Positions 17,001-22,377 of a stretch of DNA of 28,560 nucleotides are shown here, piece by piece. The DNA is taken from positions 1 through 28,560 of the IMG/VR virus record IMGVR_UViG_3300037558_000962, one strand, 5' to 3'. Each line of letters starts with the position of its first letter. Positions within the stretch are counted from its first letter, which is position 1. Below the pieces are notes generated by a model that saw only the letters and a list, made by a program, of their open reading frames with translations, was not told the DNA's origin and ran no database searches. Both the position numbers and the translations under genes were made by a program. Origin of the DNA: a virus.

Positions 17001-17439
17001 TTTTTCTAGCCTTCTTTACTTCCTTAGTAATATCATCAAGGTCATCAACGCTAAAACCTTCTGGTATTTGGTTCTCATAAACAGCGTTGTTAAAATCATT
17101 AATGTCAGCGAATCTTTCCTCGCTCATCTCCATCGCCTCTGGATCAAAGTGGGTGCTTAGAAATTTAAGATCATCCCCTAGAGAATTTTTGTTTTGTATC
17201 CCAACTAGTTTTTTTTGAATCTCTTCAGCATTATCTTGATTAAGAATTCCCTTGCCTACTAAAACAGAAGCTAAAGTGGACTGGATCCCTTGTTCAACTT
17301 CTTCATCATACTTCCCTATGGCTGTAAATTCTTCTCGTTGATTGTCAAAATAATTAGACCAAGATTCTACTGGGTCGTTATATTTATTATCGGGGTTTGC
17401 GGACCATACAGAGTATGGCGTTAGTTCTATTTCGTTCAT
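5026..17439 (-). CDS. Giant multidomain polyvalent-type phage protein, 4137 aa
   Basis: A single uninterrupted frame of 4137 codons, start MNEIELTPYS (A at -3). Order of segments: 1-480 charged helical; about 480-870 Gly/Ala-rich with several membrane-prone stretches; about 890-1060 charged and Pro/Glu-rich linker; HEYAH zincin motif at 1808-1812 with EE at 1864-1865; second zincin-like segment with EEMGH at 2039-2043; DLESRFGAD at 2223, 2515 and 3013; between the first two, a polyvalent ADP-ribosyltransferase-type module (AGD at 2242-2244, NQIKS at 2483-2487); between the last two, a GPKLGSF...MDLWF motif resembling HhH-GPD glycosylases (D2778); then a 1100-residue C-terminal region with hydrophobic patches, possibly LPD38-like. 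Such proteins are thought to be packaged and ejected with phage DNA. It follows the coiled-coil gene at 17488-18612. Transcription ends head-on against the left block, overlapping stops. Confidence 0.85.
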   Translation of the reverse strand: MNEIELTPYSVWSANPDNKYNDPVESWSNYFDNQREEFTAIGKYDEEVEQGIQSTLASVLVGKGILNQDNAEEIQKKLVGIQNKNSLGDDLKFLSTHFDPEAMEMSEERFADINDFNNAVYENQIPEGFSVDDLDDITKEVKKARKNFVTNLYGTGQIDAGVYFDEDGSRIFVGGRLKDGDTFENIVANSKKYGVKASDFLALKKLQEPAGGVYGDIPKHELAEGNAALQEINAIINEGDGRDFLDLRGKMTGLALAKRKKDEYGFWANTVHSGQDLLGDALRNARIGFNFLTFDEDEEELLRAQKLFESQQDLALEKNEVVKKQVLDQLSKITQRSGPVFEQAVESYIEKINADGIQDSAFGYDGREFDEDDLASNIRRTKYYGVLVHNALNVKPVEFRTALSEFGLSDRDIEVEDVKRVANLESNFSSTDEVLAETMGDDWQSAKAEGKQQGLNNHEILENFIRDNDVSVKWRGFGMSAWHSVTGLFYGAGALLDTDWGRDGIVENAKQINLNRELANIYGVEMGFGQDLSEALAPMVADMVVTAGAVGLAGVTFGGSLSVSGGYFAAKSAGGAAARGILGRAVVARTLIGNTMKNTLTGGLGKYSLSQRVYRNAATGELKEETLAAVAKRIKKAGVLKGLKPRELIGAIKSYNSQLAKHVGVKAVGTFIPAAVRSGGATYGSVFSSLEKELTAKYFKDGEWADDWNEARVKQEAHSTAYGTALMGGTVTGLITASFGQMFGGKLGGVESAFLKGMSFKQLKTVTDRLSGSVSSVEGLKSLMAQSITKTFKKYGSSKGLAFAGAVVGEGTEEALDTIINQMVEDAWQNKESSLSETLGQAWHAFKLGAVLGGTATVGGALVRKVPVLGNAVTDRRGLASLESSVMADFDERVAEATKANPELAQQRAQLKTLAPQTAEAAQKVLKKLNAEAKQKAEAKKQGETPAPEPSESEAPAVDPEEGPQPEFVISLAGYAKNKKPQLSSDLTDRANIILNAAIDKERAAGTWDTKSAAEVNKYIEEESIISLEQAKKDVEREVSKLKEKISANPDTDKTFENQESPEEKQKSMIGNSRWTSESRRAVNEQGGVDPETGDAEANSAPVGQHQYKTPEQKYNNAMLSLKLARGKWEQAVEQAAQLPKDSEARKKAEQAIEDGLNSGELIDPRRYAALSKAARSLKVEDDIADEDITEHDEAQLEDLVNGGFPVSIIQEHLQALGLTLDKTGDDNFRALSKRLSNLIEEKYPVFKKNVTSKDKLPDLFSADQKYVYLDEEGNGIFNNDPQQMMTFLKSHILIPVSEEVYEASTIAGSEVNPSFVIEKREGSNQAYVVDILVPVRGGLVSAWADFRNIRKNNFNYSRVKGLLQDVEQLQETTPEDRLDIKVKNPFPSVEGTGSDPNITLRELLALAEDFKTLKQFIEAGDPPTGPDKKRIMVGSAQSRSRYYTAAAMSLGLSIKKKVYETAQQNPSNDNATQAPFNMAKLRDFSLGYFQDMARSRKEQQVLNLGDLVKQGERIDKNPNFDADKNASAGNGLAETPTPLPVLPKTATGRYLRSNLATIATALEKDQELRGDLIAFIDEKVLGENSSVQNKSASALVDLLLQHLVKGNNVASDSTLEFLTYVNKISETNPEAYNMIVALQAIGLSSPSLHPDVSTDADLLAFIKEEMVKAYGDVAQDFSDSSVDEFFQLVSHHITTFRQNSITTEESDAVIEATNLQEIEDLGLVDGDVESVLEAIRLIKENGKPEFLRPLAKVILDNPEFVKTIVFKIESSDQGFSGEYDAETGQPIITINPRGATGESGIAGTLLHEYAHAFSVDFVAMPVELRTPEHNTRFAELEAHRAEARVKAEELKDEVFLNGTANVEEFIAYTLTSQEFRGFLGPSLLEKILRVVAKIVTFGRAKLPPTALQKSIANAMSSVRVGGALTQAGITNHVATRLFQTQTERAKIADAYGGKSSILAEARLEAKAEQFTEWVRDYLPPEIVMSTDETSSVVVKIDGETGVLVFNPKRAAVKLSQLVSDSEIDPDRQTHLLGALLNEEMGHAAANQILTDEQVLAVIQSMDDTDFIRIIKEYYPESEQAEAIARMRSEDAEVSSVEKYRLANEAFAAHASMAMRGMTTNEQIAFLQTNPSLLASFIQYLKAFLSKLTYHRTRKDLSPEMRDAVNNVVRELRAMELAYRPAPRSVTYNTRNGEQIVDALVKQAVGYRMLAPDDSSDDEATLDLESRFGADVDLQYMAAIEAGDMETVQKMVDAAAESQGYMYKGARIGYYKDGRALQPSAGELNFAQGYFMAEGTGVPTRDSWSVSKKINLVDAQNNDVKPEDLEQRSELVAGKAFTPFLMASPSEGGMELTPEEQKLVEAEIKYQHTVNNAYKESGIRDAKPENYEYFKSPRAGFAKARNSEMVDATIWFSPAYFRKKTGSERSDTDKIDPKDMAAGSDFFKKALYILMRDGRIKYDAVRGIGGRTSSGEMGSEFIVPNRNQIKSREPITRDKKGEIIPLSKRFDSSKDSIIDLESRFGADVRLAPVHKGQDLIDDAMLHGTKNIDAGPKGSRPHMIGMKFFEMMDPKDRIHWDPKNQDKIDRMGGRLYGVLQRALNEYPDFVSWYEERVQMSVDIFEELDPDIKKPEDNFVFKTLLAVTSNGNKVAAQTEDSWAIYQNWKKTGKFAPAETKNPDTGNNWVRGTRTSAITNQLKLMDGLVSKYTWEQMQKFLARSGTVKELKEALVSELDFTKQDASDLLKGELIDETVPFALIFGPKLGSFYHNLNGKFNSITMDLWFMRTFGRTAGTQMKVATPAQQRKTNKRFDDAVAAYLTKDPKGELFKLAKLGRKRKRSVEVVMALKNYYTSPANRSKYYDEKTKSWVTLKKGEKMEKISPLDNELRKATNQLEKIVDGHELVEAPQNGSHRRFMRLSMYNAMDKLEQNNGIKMIPAEAQAILWYYEKAVHTEFGSGKDEEAPDYATAANDVYRSITGSNAGSFTVSTANIRRRDLRGSVGEDSRSSRERRRNLDLESRFGADAKIPDFLNEVDMQEVEIGQWLELLDVPLMELHEYDIKAKDGTFGTKFKRFWIRTFQRRADKRVVRFFNQTNAFIRETKSIVEIYQKKHDRLLVQEEKRLGQPIPPTLIAHASGSTNGSQLTFAQEEEVDSDHASDLAKAMKIMDQADRKAAIDAAAKAKASKIMMFRNKNRAAELNVRNNALKNLLTVSPKMYALIVEMRQLQDQLSKKGVDVFGGSMDVADLNLAFNFDRGIYITRRYRMFEDNDFAAKVLEDDVYEETRDKAVLYFAKQKALQDVDALMQKHGVGYNEARQMVEEDLVNNPEHHASVGRKMMRSFIKGYQHGEARRQLRIKQGSSTQDIVLQDSFNDKALNKIAQTINEKKNIPDPVRELLGEFGEEAGSTNLGHSILHTASMLANQSFFNKIKKLGLESADPWLVTKEQYDKDPEKYEDWSQLKADTGEEDLAPIKGMYFKGDIAEQFEDLFSDPKEMRDINNERVEFETRIGSFIRKATGYSLALKTLGSVGFYFRNMVGNAMYFGPMQGYWGGGKLLFEEAAGGLAAIGSVMGEADINSNQSLMVQAARGSLADLNWHLTELKTMDVFGDELEVTQIQNLLAGRTTYADLEADLKKAGELHQQMANQINTKSKGSIPEGAADLLAKYGLDGWELTKTGAKRAKGASDALMKLGGRLASAADGFFKIGLYNFELDTLVEAAKQAPPSDPLSKMISGPNNTPSSGLKQMAAEIVKDTTQSYSRALPIIKTFSRSSMGVVIAPYIRFAADVPRVFINGIFQAKKEMASKNPVIRKRGKRRALGALTTTAASLALTKGSQLLLFGFDDEDEMDMIRGGLPKWMRSAGICFYKTEDGEIYGTDLTFLNPFAAYQEPFVRGLEALLKGDIGGAVSKTLWVDGLLKPFASEQILFGALTDVMFNEDEYGRKLVQEGEDWGAFTLLEQVWKRAYEPRTFRAAKDSFDAVFADKSEAWFTSPLGLIWKEVLPVKPYKLDVDKTFRRYLRNHMEDYRNNRMSLEKETMSPSDVKDEYDKFAKVRIYQANDFSRAVIGAEKLGKSLFSIEKDAKSFGVSKERLRLNRLELIMRPVMSDPMKRRMITDSKLQLRYSDYLNARDKYDLYIPTGD
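8377..8406 (-). repeat. DLESRFGAD linker repeat, copy 3 (residues 3013-3021)
   Basis: Third copy of the 27-base sequence encoding DLESRFGAD, at the border between the glycosylase-like module and the long C-terminal region. It differs from copies 1 and 2 at few bases. In the +1 phase this copy carries a TAG (8403-8405) that ends a protein-like frame. Confidence 0.9.
8403..8609 (-). CDS. Possible out-of-phase 68-aa ORF inside the giant gene
   Basis: In the +1 phase of the giant gene, an ATG frame of 68 codons runs from 8609 to a TAG at 8405-8403, the edge of linker repeat copy 3. Its product looks protein-like: Lys-rich N-terminus, Pro/Gln/Thr-rich middle (KKPPTTQPQP), then an amphipathic acidic helix (EEEIYEEALARIVDRLEKEG). 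The giant frame over the same bases is Ser/Arg-rich and looks less natural from about residue 2976 to 3011. It may be a nested gene, a frameshift product, the fossil end of a gene fused into the giant, or chance. There is no Shine-Dalgarno sequence. Confidence 0.25.
   Translation of the reverse strand: MKKQSTRNSVPEKMKKPPTTQPQPMTYTDQSPEAMQDPSLYPQQTSEEEIYEEALARIVDRLEKEGVI
9871..9899 (-). repeat. DLESRFGAD linker repeat, copy 2 (residues 2515-2523)
   Basis: Second copy, between the ADP-ribosyltransferase-type module and the glycosylase-like module. At DNA level this copy contains a perfect inverted repeat, ACCTAGA-C-TCTAGGT (plus strand 9882-9896). Confidence 0.9.
10747..10775 (-). repeat. DLESRFGAD linker repeat, copy 1 (residues 2223-2231)
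   Basis: First copy, behind the zincin-like segments and an acidic Asp/Ser-rich stretch (DDSSDDEAT), and directly before the ADP-ribosyltransferase-type module. All 27 bases match copy 3 except one. Confidence 0.9.
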
Positions 17440-17487
17440 TGTGCTTGAGTCTGACTTAGCAGAAGCTTGATTGTTTATATAGGGCCT

Positions 17488-18612
17488 TTATCCCATCGCG
17501 TTTTTGAGCATCAGTTTTTCTGCTGGCGTCATTTCTTTGGGCTTTTCATTTTTAAATGCCCTGATCTGCCGTCTAATTTCTTGCTGTTGCTCTAAGAAAG
17601 ATTGTTTTTCCTCAACTTTTTCCATGTCCACCCTATATTGCTTACCATTAAACTCAAAGATTTTACGAGCAACGAATTCTAAAAATACGTTTTGTTGCTC
17701 CTTTCGGTTTTTTGCTGGGAACGCTTTCTTTCTAGCCCCCTCCTTTCGCGCAGGGCCTTGCTCAGCGGCCATCTTAGCCAAATACGCTTCACCGGCTTCA
17801 TCAATATTTGACGCGTATATTGCCAACGCGTCATCAAGATCACGGGTTGCTGCCTCAAAATTTTCTTCATTCCTGTCACGAAGTTCTTCTTCCGCTTCAC
17901 CCTGAGCCTTAAGCCGAGCAGCATCAAGTCTAGCCTCATCACGTTGTTTCTGAAGATCCACAGTAGCACGGCCTTCTGCGGCCATTATGTTAGCAAGGTT
18001 TCTGAAATAAACTCCCTCGGCTTCTTCTCGGTCGGGGGTATCATTCAATACGTCTTGAGCTCTTTTGAAAAACTCTTGCCCTTCAGCAGATCTAATTGCG
18101 CTGGCGGCAGTTAATGTATATTGTCTTATGTTACGTTCACGGGCTTCTTCCCGCCGTAGTTTCGTTTCTGCCTCTGCTTTTTCTTGTTGTTCTTTCTGCG
18201 ATTTAAAACGAAGAGTATCCAAAGCACTTCTACCTATGCTTGGATAAGCCGCATTCAACTGTGGATTCTCAAGGAGAAACGTATTAACTGATGTGATTTT
18301 TTCCTCCGTCGATAAAGAGTTATCCTCTAGCACAGAAGGCAGTTTCCAAGTAGCCTGACGTAAAGCTTCTCGTGCCTTGTCTTGCTCCTCTATCTGAGTC
18401 TTAGATGCTTTAAAGTTTTGTTTCGCTGTTTTATAAGCAAGATCTTCACTACGCTCTTTCCGTTGAATAGCCCGATTCCTATCTAATACATCTAGCTGTG
18501 GCGTTATTTTTTGAGCCCTTCTTGCTTGTATGGAGGCAAACTCATCTGAGTTAAGTAAACCGTAAGAATTTTTAAGTCCGGCAATATCTTTTGAATAATC
18601 AAGTTCAGACAT
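17488..18612 (-). CDS. Charged coiled-coil protein, 374 aa, probable internal virion protein
   Basis: A 374-residue, mostly helical, highly charged protein, start MSELDYSKDI (A at -3). Long stretches rich in Glu, Lys, Arg, Ala and Gln, at about residues 135-160 and 215-290, have coiled-coil character. A less charged centre contains WKLPSVLEDNS and the C-terminus ends EKLMLKNAMG. There is no signal peptide or membrane segment. I recognise no named family. Composition and position between the terminase and the giant protein resemble the helical internal or ejection proteins of podoviruses. That role is inferred, not shown. It lies 18 bases from the upstream gene and 48 from the giant gene, in one probable operon. 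Confidence 0.75.
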   Translation of the reverse strand: MSELDYSKDIAGLKNSYGLLNSDEFASIQARRAQKITPQLDVLDRNRAIQRKERSEDLAYKTAKQNFKASKTQIEEQDKAREALRQATWKLPSVLEDNSLSTEEKITSVNTFLLENPQLNAAYPSIGRSALDTLRFKSQKEQQEKAEAETKLRREEARERNIRQYTLTAASAIRSAEGQEFFKRAQDVLNDTPDREEAEGVYFRNLANIMAAEGRATVDLQKQRDEARLDAARLKAQGEAEEELRDRNEENFEAATRDLDDALAIYASNIDEAGEAYLAKMAAEQGPARKEGARKKAFPAKNRKEQQNVFLEFVARKIFEFNGKQYRVDMEKVEEKQSFLEQQQEIRRQIRAFKNEKPKEMTPAEKLMLKNAMG

Positions 18613-18630
18613 ATTAAATAAAATTTAACG

Positions 18631-19395
18631 CTATTCTCCTTTAAATTGTTCCCGCACTCTTCTTTTGGCGGCTGCGGTATTCGCGGCAGCAATTGCTTGA
18701 GCTTCACGATCTTGTTCCTCCATAGCTTTTTTCATAAGGGTAGAGCGTTTTGTCGCAAGTATACCTGAAAGACCGACTCCACCCCTGACGATGTCACTAG
18801 CAACGTCACCATAGCCACGTTTTCTTACCACATCGGCTGTCCTCATGGCCCGCCTCAGCCCACGGCGGGGTGAGTAAACATTCTTAGTCGCACCTAGTTT
18901 ACCTACTTGTAATTTTGAAGGTGATTTACGAACGACAGGCTTATTAAAAAACTTTTGGCGATCTTTAGACAACGCTTGATATTTAAAATCAGAAGCCCTC
19001 TCGTCGCGCTTAGCGGTTTCTTGCTGAGCATTGTCCATAGCGTAAAAGTTTTTATCCCTCACCTTATTTCGGAGACGGGCATAATCGTATGACTCTTGTG
19101 CGTATGGACTTTGGTTCATGGTGGGCTTCAACCCATCACCACGCCCGATCTTGGGCACCTTCAAAGTTCTGTCACTATTCAAAGCACCCCGAGTAGATCT
19201 AACACCTGAGCCCTGTGTCCCTAGTCCAAGCTTCGGTGAATCATCTCCCGGCAAGGGGGGCAACTTTTTTTCCTCGGCATCAAGCTCTTCAGACGTGGGC
19301 ATTTGGTAGAGTTCCATTTGTTCCTTCGGAACACCCACTTTTGCGAGGATCTTTCTCCTTTGTTCAGCTTTCTGTTTCTCCGACATCTGCGACAT
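18631..19395 (-). CDS. Basic low-complexity protein, 254 aa, possible virion protein
   Basis: A 254-residue, very basic protein, start MSQMSEKQKA; a second Met at residue 4 is also possible. The N-terminal 60 residues are charged and Pro-rich (LPPLPGDD). The middle is Gly/Ser/Arg/Lys-rich without an obvious fold, with Tyr-Asp repeats (YAQESYDYARLRNK). The C-terminal third carries RRGLRRAMRTADVVRKRGYG and ends in an Ala-rich helix. Such a chain is likely partly disordered and may bind DNA or the partner virion proteins. It sits 32 bases after the terminase and 18 before the coiled-coil gene. No family recognised. Confidence 0.7.
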   Translation of the reverse strand: MSQMSEKQKAEQRRKILAKVGVPKEQMELYQMPTSEELDAEEKKLPPLPGDDSPKLGLGTQGSGVRSTRGALNSDRTLKVPKIGRGDGLKPTMNQSPYAQESYDYARLRNKVRDKNFYAMDNAQQETAKRDERASDFKYQALSKDRQKFFNKPVVRKSPSKLQVGKLGATKNVYSPRRGLRRAMRTADVVRKRGYGDVASDIVRGGVGLSGILATKRSTLMKKAMEEQDREAQAIAAANTAAAKRRVREQFKGE

Positions 19396-19427
19396 ACTTT
19401 AGATTTTATCTCTTTACGGCTACAATG

Positions 19428-21215
19428 TCAATCGAGTAGCGTAGTCTCGGAATTGTTTAGAGCTCCTTGTAAAGATTTAATTGTAGTTCTTTTTGGAAGA
19501 AACCCATGCTCTGATTTTTCTGGGGGATCCACGGCCACTAAACCCAACCGTTGGCGGGCACAATCCAAGGCTAGAAACGCTGCATCTGCAAGGTCAGGGC
19601 TCCTACCGAACCTTGCTTTGAACTCTGGTTTAGATTCGATCTTCATACGGAGAGTCCCGCTTTTAACCATATCATAATTCCTAGCAGTCATTTCTTGAGC
19701 CAACTCAGAATCAATCCCAAATATTTGCTTTGTCCGCATCAATTCTTTTCCGACAAACCACAACTCTGACACACGGTTGACATACAACTCTGTACCTATT
19801 TTAGAACTGTTCGCACTAACGCGTTTATCACTAGCTTTTCCACCAAAAGAAATACGCATAAATTTGTTTGACCACTCACCTGCCAGCACATCACAGAATG
19901 GAGCACCCGCACCCGTGGCATCAACACTTAGATTCTCTGGTAGCACCCCGTGCTTCTTACATTCTTTCTGGACCTGCTCAACGATTTGGTAGGTTCGTGG
20001 AACAGCCTTATTTGTGGCATCGTCATTTAAATGAATGATTTTTCCGAACTCTATAACATACTGACCAGTAGTGTCATACCCACATCTCGCTAACGCCAAG
20101 CAAGTGCGATCACCCCCATTGGTGAAGCTCGGGTCGAGGCCCGCTAACATTACCGGATTTCCCTGCCAGTTTACTTTTCCCAAAGAACCAGAAGACGTGA
20201 GTTCGTTCTCCGAATAAATGCCCGTGGCCTCATCACTGTCAAAGAACACCGCTCGGACCATTCGCATATACCCCCTACTCTCAACACCCAACAATGCTTT
20301 GTCTTCGTCAAGTTTTTCTTGGGTCGGGAGCCATGGATAGATCACTTCTCCGGCTAAAATATTGGGAGACCGTTCACCATCTAAGCGGATATATTTTCCA
20401 TTCCATTTCGTATCCCACTCATCTTCGGTATTAGCATCAATAGAATCCCAATTATTTTTAGGTGTAGCCCATTCGCCAAAAGCATCAAATCGGCTGTTTG
20501 GGTTACTCATCCCAACCATTTGGAAATACGGGTTTTTTGATAAGTTACTGAGACCCGCGTTTAAGATGGCCGATGAGAGCTCCGAGAGCTCGTCCGCTAA
20601 AAGTAGCACCCTGCGTTGTTTTATTCCAATGAATTTGCCGATTGCTTCTTTTGTTTTAGACTTCTCCGCAGCGATCAAAGATAACCCTGCTCGTTCGATC
20701 AGTGTTCCCTTCTCATTGATGTAGGAGGCATTGCCTATTGAATCCCGAATCTTGATTGGTGCTCCGTCAATCACGGATAGCAAAGACATGACTGAACCCC
20801 AAATCCTCTTTCGTGCCTCCCGCAACGTGGTTGATGTCATGAGAACCAGTGTGTCCGCAGGCTGGCTCAACCAGTTAATAATCCCCCATGCAGCCATTGT
20901 GTGAGATTTACCAGAAGACGCGGATCCACCTACAGCCAGATATCTATTTTCTATGGCTTCACGAATCATATACGTGGCCCATGGGTGGCGAATCATTAAA
21001 GGCTCCGGCAAATCTTCGTGGTTCCACAGTTCATCACAACACCTCCAGAAATAATATTCTTTAGCTGCTGCAGATTCATGGTTTGCAAAACCAAATAGTA
21101 AGGCAGTTATAGTATTAGTCGGGGGAATTTGAAAACCACCCACGTCCATCTTCTTTGTTTTAGGATCCACTCTAGGCTCCAGTAACTGCTTGCGCCTTTG
21201 ATCGTTTAAAGCCAT
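19428..21215 (-). CDS. terL: Terminase large subunit
   Basis: A 595-residue phage DNA-packaging motor with both expected domains. ATPase: Walker A GGSASSGKS at 96-104, Walker B LLLADE at 204-209 (D208, E209), and a motif III-like VGMSNPNSR at about 234-242. RNase H-like nuclease: D361 (AGLDPS), D432 (SVDATG), and D541 and D544 (SPDLADAA). It powers genome packaging into the prohead and cuts the concatemer. The frame is open 30 bases further upstream, but I start at the ATG at 21215 (MALNDQRRKQ), which leaves 19 bases to the divergent gene; the longer form would overlap it. It heads the minus-strand block. No portal gene follows, which is unusual. Confidence 0.93.
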   Translation of the reverse strand: MALNDQRRKQLLEPRVDPKTKKMDVGGFQIPPTNTITALLFGFANHESAAAKEYYFWRCCDELWNHEDLPEPLMIRHPWATYMIREAIENRYLAVGGSASSGKSHTMAAWGIINWLSQPADTLVLMTSTTLREARKRIWGSVMSLLSVIDGAPIKIRDSIGNASYINEKGTLIERAGLSLIAAEKSKTKEAIGKFIGIKQRRVLLLADELSELSSAILNAGLSNLSKNPYFQMVGMSNPNSRFDAFGEWATPKNNWDSIDANTEDEWDTKWNGKYIRLDGERSPNILAGEVIYPWLPTQEKLDEDKALLGVESRGYMRMVRAVFFDSDEATGIYSENELTSSGSLGKVNWQGNPVMLAGLDPSFTNGGDRTCLALARCGYDTTGQYVIEFGKIIHLNDDATNKAVPRTYQIVEQVQKECKKHGVLPENLSVDATGAGAPFCDVLAGEWSNKFMRISFGGKASDKRVSANSSKIGTELYVNRVSELWFVGKELMRTKQIFGIDSELAQEMTARNYDMVKSGTLRMKIESKPEFKARFGRSPDLADAAFLALDCARQRLGLVAVDPPEKSEHGFLPKRTTIKSLQGALNNSETTLLD

Positions 21216-21218
21216 AAT
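21190..21218 (+). promoter_or_regulatory. Possible rightward promoter
   Basis: TTGCGC and CATAAT with a 17-base spacer, placing a start near 21225, ten bases before the ATG at 21235. The -10 matches 5 of 6 consensus bases, the -35 only 3. The assignment assumes a sigma-70-like host enzyme. Confidence 0.25.
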
Positions 21219-21226
21219 TCTTGGAC

Positions 21227-21255
21227 ACAATAGGATGAGTTTCAATTCAAATCAA
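21227..21255 (-). promoter_or_regulatory. Possible leftward promoter for the terminase operon
   Basis: On the minus strand TTGATT and TATTGT are separated by 17 bases (4 of 6 matches each), reading into the terminase start at 21215. It lies within the first codons of the divergent gene, because the gap between the two starts is only 19 bases. Confidence 0.2.
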
Positions 21256-21807
21256 GACATACAGGAGCGAGCTGTAGAACTCTACAATTTAGATTGGAAG
21301 AATACTGCCATCGCTAAAGAACTTGATGTCCACCCCGCGACTGTTCGCAGGTGGTTTAAAAAACGTGGCATACCTGCAAGGAAACAAGGTTTAGTTGCAC
21401 CCGAAAAGGTTGAGGAATCAGGAGACAAGTTAGCAAAAGACATTGATAACAACCTCAACAACATGACAGATGAGGCAATCTTGCGAGCTAAACATGATGC
21501 TCGCGTAGAAGAAGATGAATCAATGTTAGAGATTGCTGAATCTCAAAGCAGTCCCGCTGAAAAATATCAGCATTATATTGCGGCGGCGGGAATTAAATTG
21601 CTGCGCGATAGTATGAAAAATCTTAAAGGTCCAAAGTCCGTAAGAGAGTTATCCGAATTGGATCAATTAATTAGAAGAAATTTAGGGCTTAATTCTAAGA
21701 CAGGTGGGGGTGGTAGTAGGATGCAAATTGATATTTCCATCCTCAACAACAAGAAAGCAGACAGAGGTTCTGGAACTATCATAGATGTTGAACCAAATGA
21801 TCAATGA
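21235..21807 (+). CDS. terS: HTH protein, probable small terminase subunit
   Basis: A 190-residue protein with an N-terminal homeodomain-like helix-turn-helix at about 8-45 (ERAVELYNLDWKNTAIAKEL, then HPATVRRWFKKRGI). The centre is acidic and helical, and a segment at about 100-145 is helical (KYQHYIAAAGIKLLRDSMKN). HTH plus a helical oligomerisation region next to the large terminase is the usual design of small terminase subunits, which recognise phage DNA and start packaging. Here the two genes diverge instead of being in tandem. A simple transcription regulator is the main alternative. The ATG is 19 bases from the terminase start. It overlaps the next gene by 23 bases. Confidence 0.65.
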   Translation: MSFNSNQDIQERAVELYNLDWKNTAIAKELDVHPATVRRWFKKRGIPARKQGLVAPEKVEESGDKLAKDIDNNLNNMTDEAILRAKHDARVEEDESMLEIAESQSSPAEKYQHYIAAAGIKLLRDSMKNLKGPKSVRELSELDQLIRRNLGLNSKTGGGGSRMQIDISILNNKKADRGSGTIIDVEPNDQ

Positions 21808-22147
21808 TTTTAACAACTACTCTGGTGAGTATGATCCTAAAAAAGATCCTTACCGTGATCGATCAAAGACTAAAACGGATTTTGAGTTCTTAAGCGAACC
21901 AATCACCGAGGACTGTTTTGCAGAAGTAATATTCTTCAGCATGTTTGAAAGTGCCCTAGTTGGTGTAATTGAACACGCTAATGGGGATCCGGCTGCTTGT
22001 TATTCTCAATCTGTGGTGCTTGAAATTTTAAAGGAAGAGCAAGGTTTATCTGAAGAAGGTGCCCGAACAGCTATTAATCAACTTATCGAAACAGATCTGG
22101 GGCCTTCGTCCCCTTGTTTCCTAGACACGTCTATCATAGAGAAATGA
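21785..22147 (+). CDS. Hypothetical acidic protein, 120 aa
   Basis: A 120-residue acidic protein. N-terminal part polar and likely disordered (SGEYDPKKDPYRDRSKTK). The rest is helical, with a hydrophobic helix CFAEVIFFSMFESALVGVIEH and a C-terminal LSEEGARTAINQLIE that resembles a small helical bundle. No family recognised. Two starts are possible, ATG 21785 or ATG 21797; both overlap the previous gene and the second follows a GAACCAA leader. The TGA overlaps the next ATG, so translation is coupled. Confidence 0.6.
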   Translation: MLNQMINDFNNYSGEYDPKKDPYRDRSKTKTDFEFLSEPITEDCFAEVIFFSMFESALVGVIEHANGDPAACYSQSVVLEILKEEQGLSEEGARTAINQLIETDLGPSSPCFLDTSIIEK

Positions 22148-22377
22148 ATTTATTTAAAGACCGGCTCTTAATTAAGAATCCTAAAGTAATAATTAGAAAA
22201 GAAGATGCAGTAAAAAATGACTTTTACTTTGAAGTCAAAAAATTGCAGGGTCTTTTTTACCGTGTTAACCCTAGCAATGGTAAGGAAGTATTTTTCTTAC
22301 AAGCACTCCCAAAAAATGTATTCGTGTATGTTCCGGAAGAGGGCCATGGTTTAATTATTACATTAAATTTATTTTGA
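22144..22377 (+). CDS. Hypothetical protein, 77 aa
   Basis: A 77-residue basic protein, start MNLFKDRLLI. The chosen ATG overlaps the previous stop (ATGA at 22144-22147). The upstream ATG at 22114 would overlap by 34 bases. Alternating hydrophobic segments (FYFEVKKLQGLFYRV, VFFLQALPKNVFVYV) suggest a small beta-barrel or beta-sandwich fold. No family recognised. It lies directly before the resolvase gene, whose TTG overlaps its TGA, so it belongs to the recombination and replication operon. Confidence 0.55.
   Translation: MNLFKDRLLIKNPKVIIRKEDAVKNDFYFEVKKLQGLFYRVNPSNGKEVFFLQALPKNVFVYVPEEGHGLIITLNLF

Noticed and set aside
5026-17439. Giant protein as an N4-like virion RNA polymerase
   Set aside because: Size and likely packaging would fit, but I could not find the motifs of single-subunit RNA polymerases, and the visible motifs belong to zincin and polyvalent-type modules.
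17474-17482. TATATA-like -10 box upstream of the giant gene
   Set aside because: No -35-like sequence is found at a suitable distance, and the gene lies only 48 bases after its neighbour in one operon.
17504-17905. 133-codon plus-strand frame rich in Ser, Phe and Cys
   Set aside because: It is the complement of the Glu/Lys/Arg-rich coiled-coil gene, which automatically gives Ser/Phe/Cys-rich antisense frames.
21216-21245. 10-residue N-terminal extension of the large terminase
   Set aside because: It would overlap the start of the divergent HTH gene; the ATG at 21215 has A at -3.
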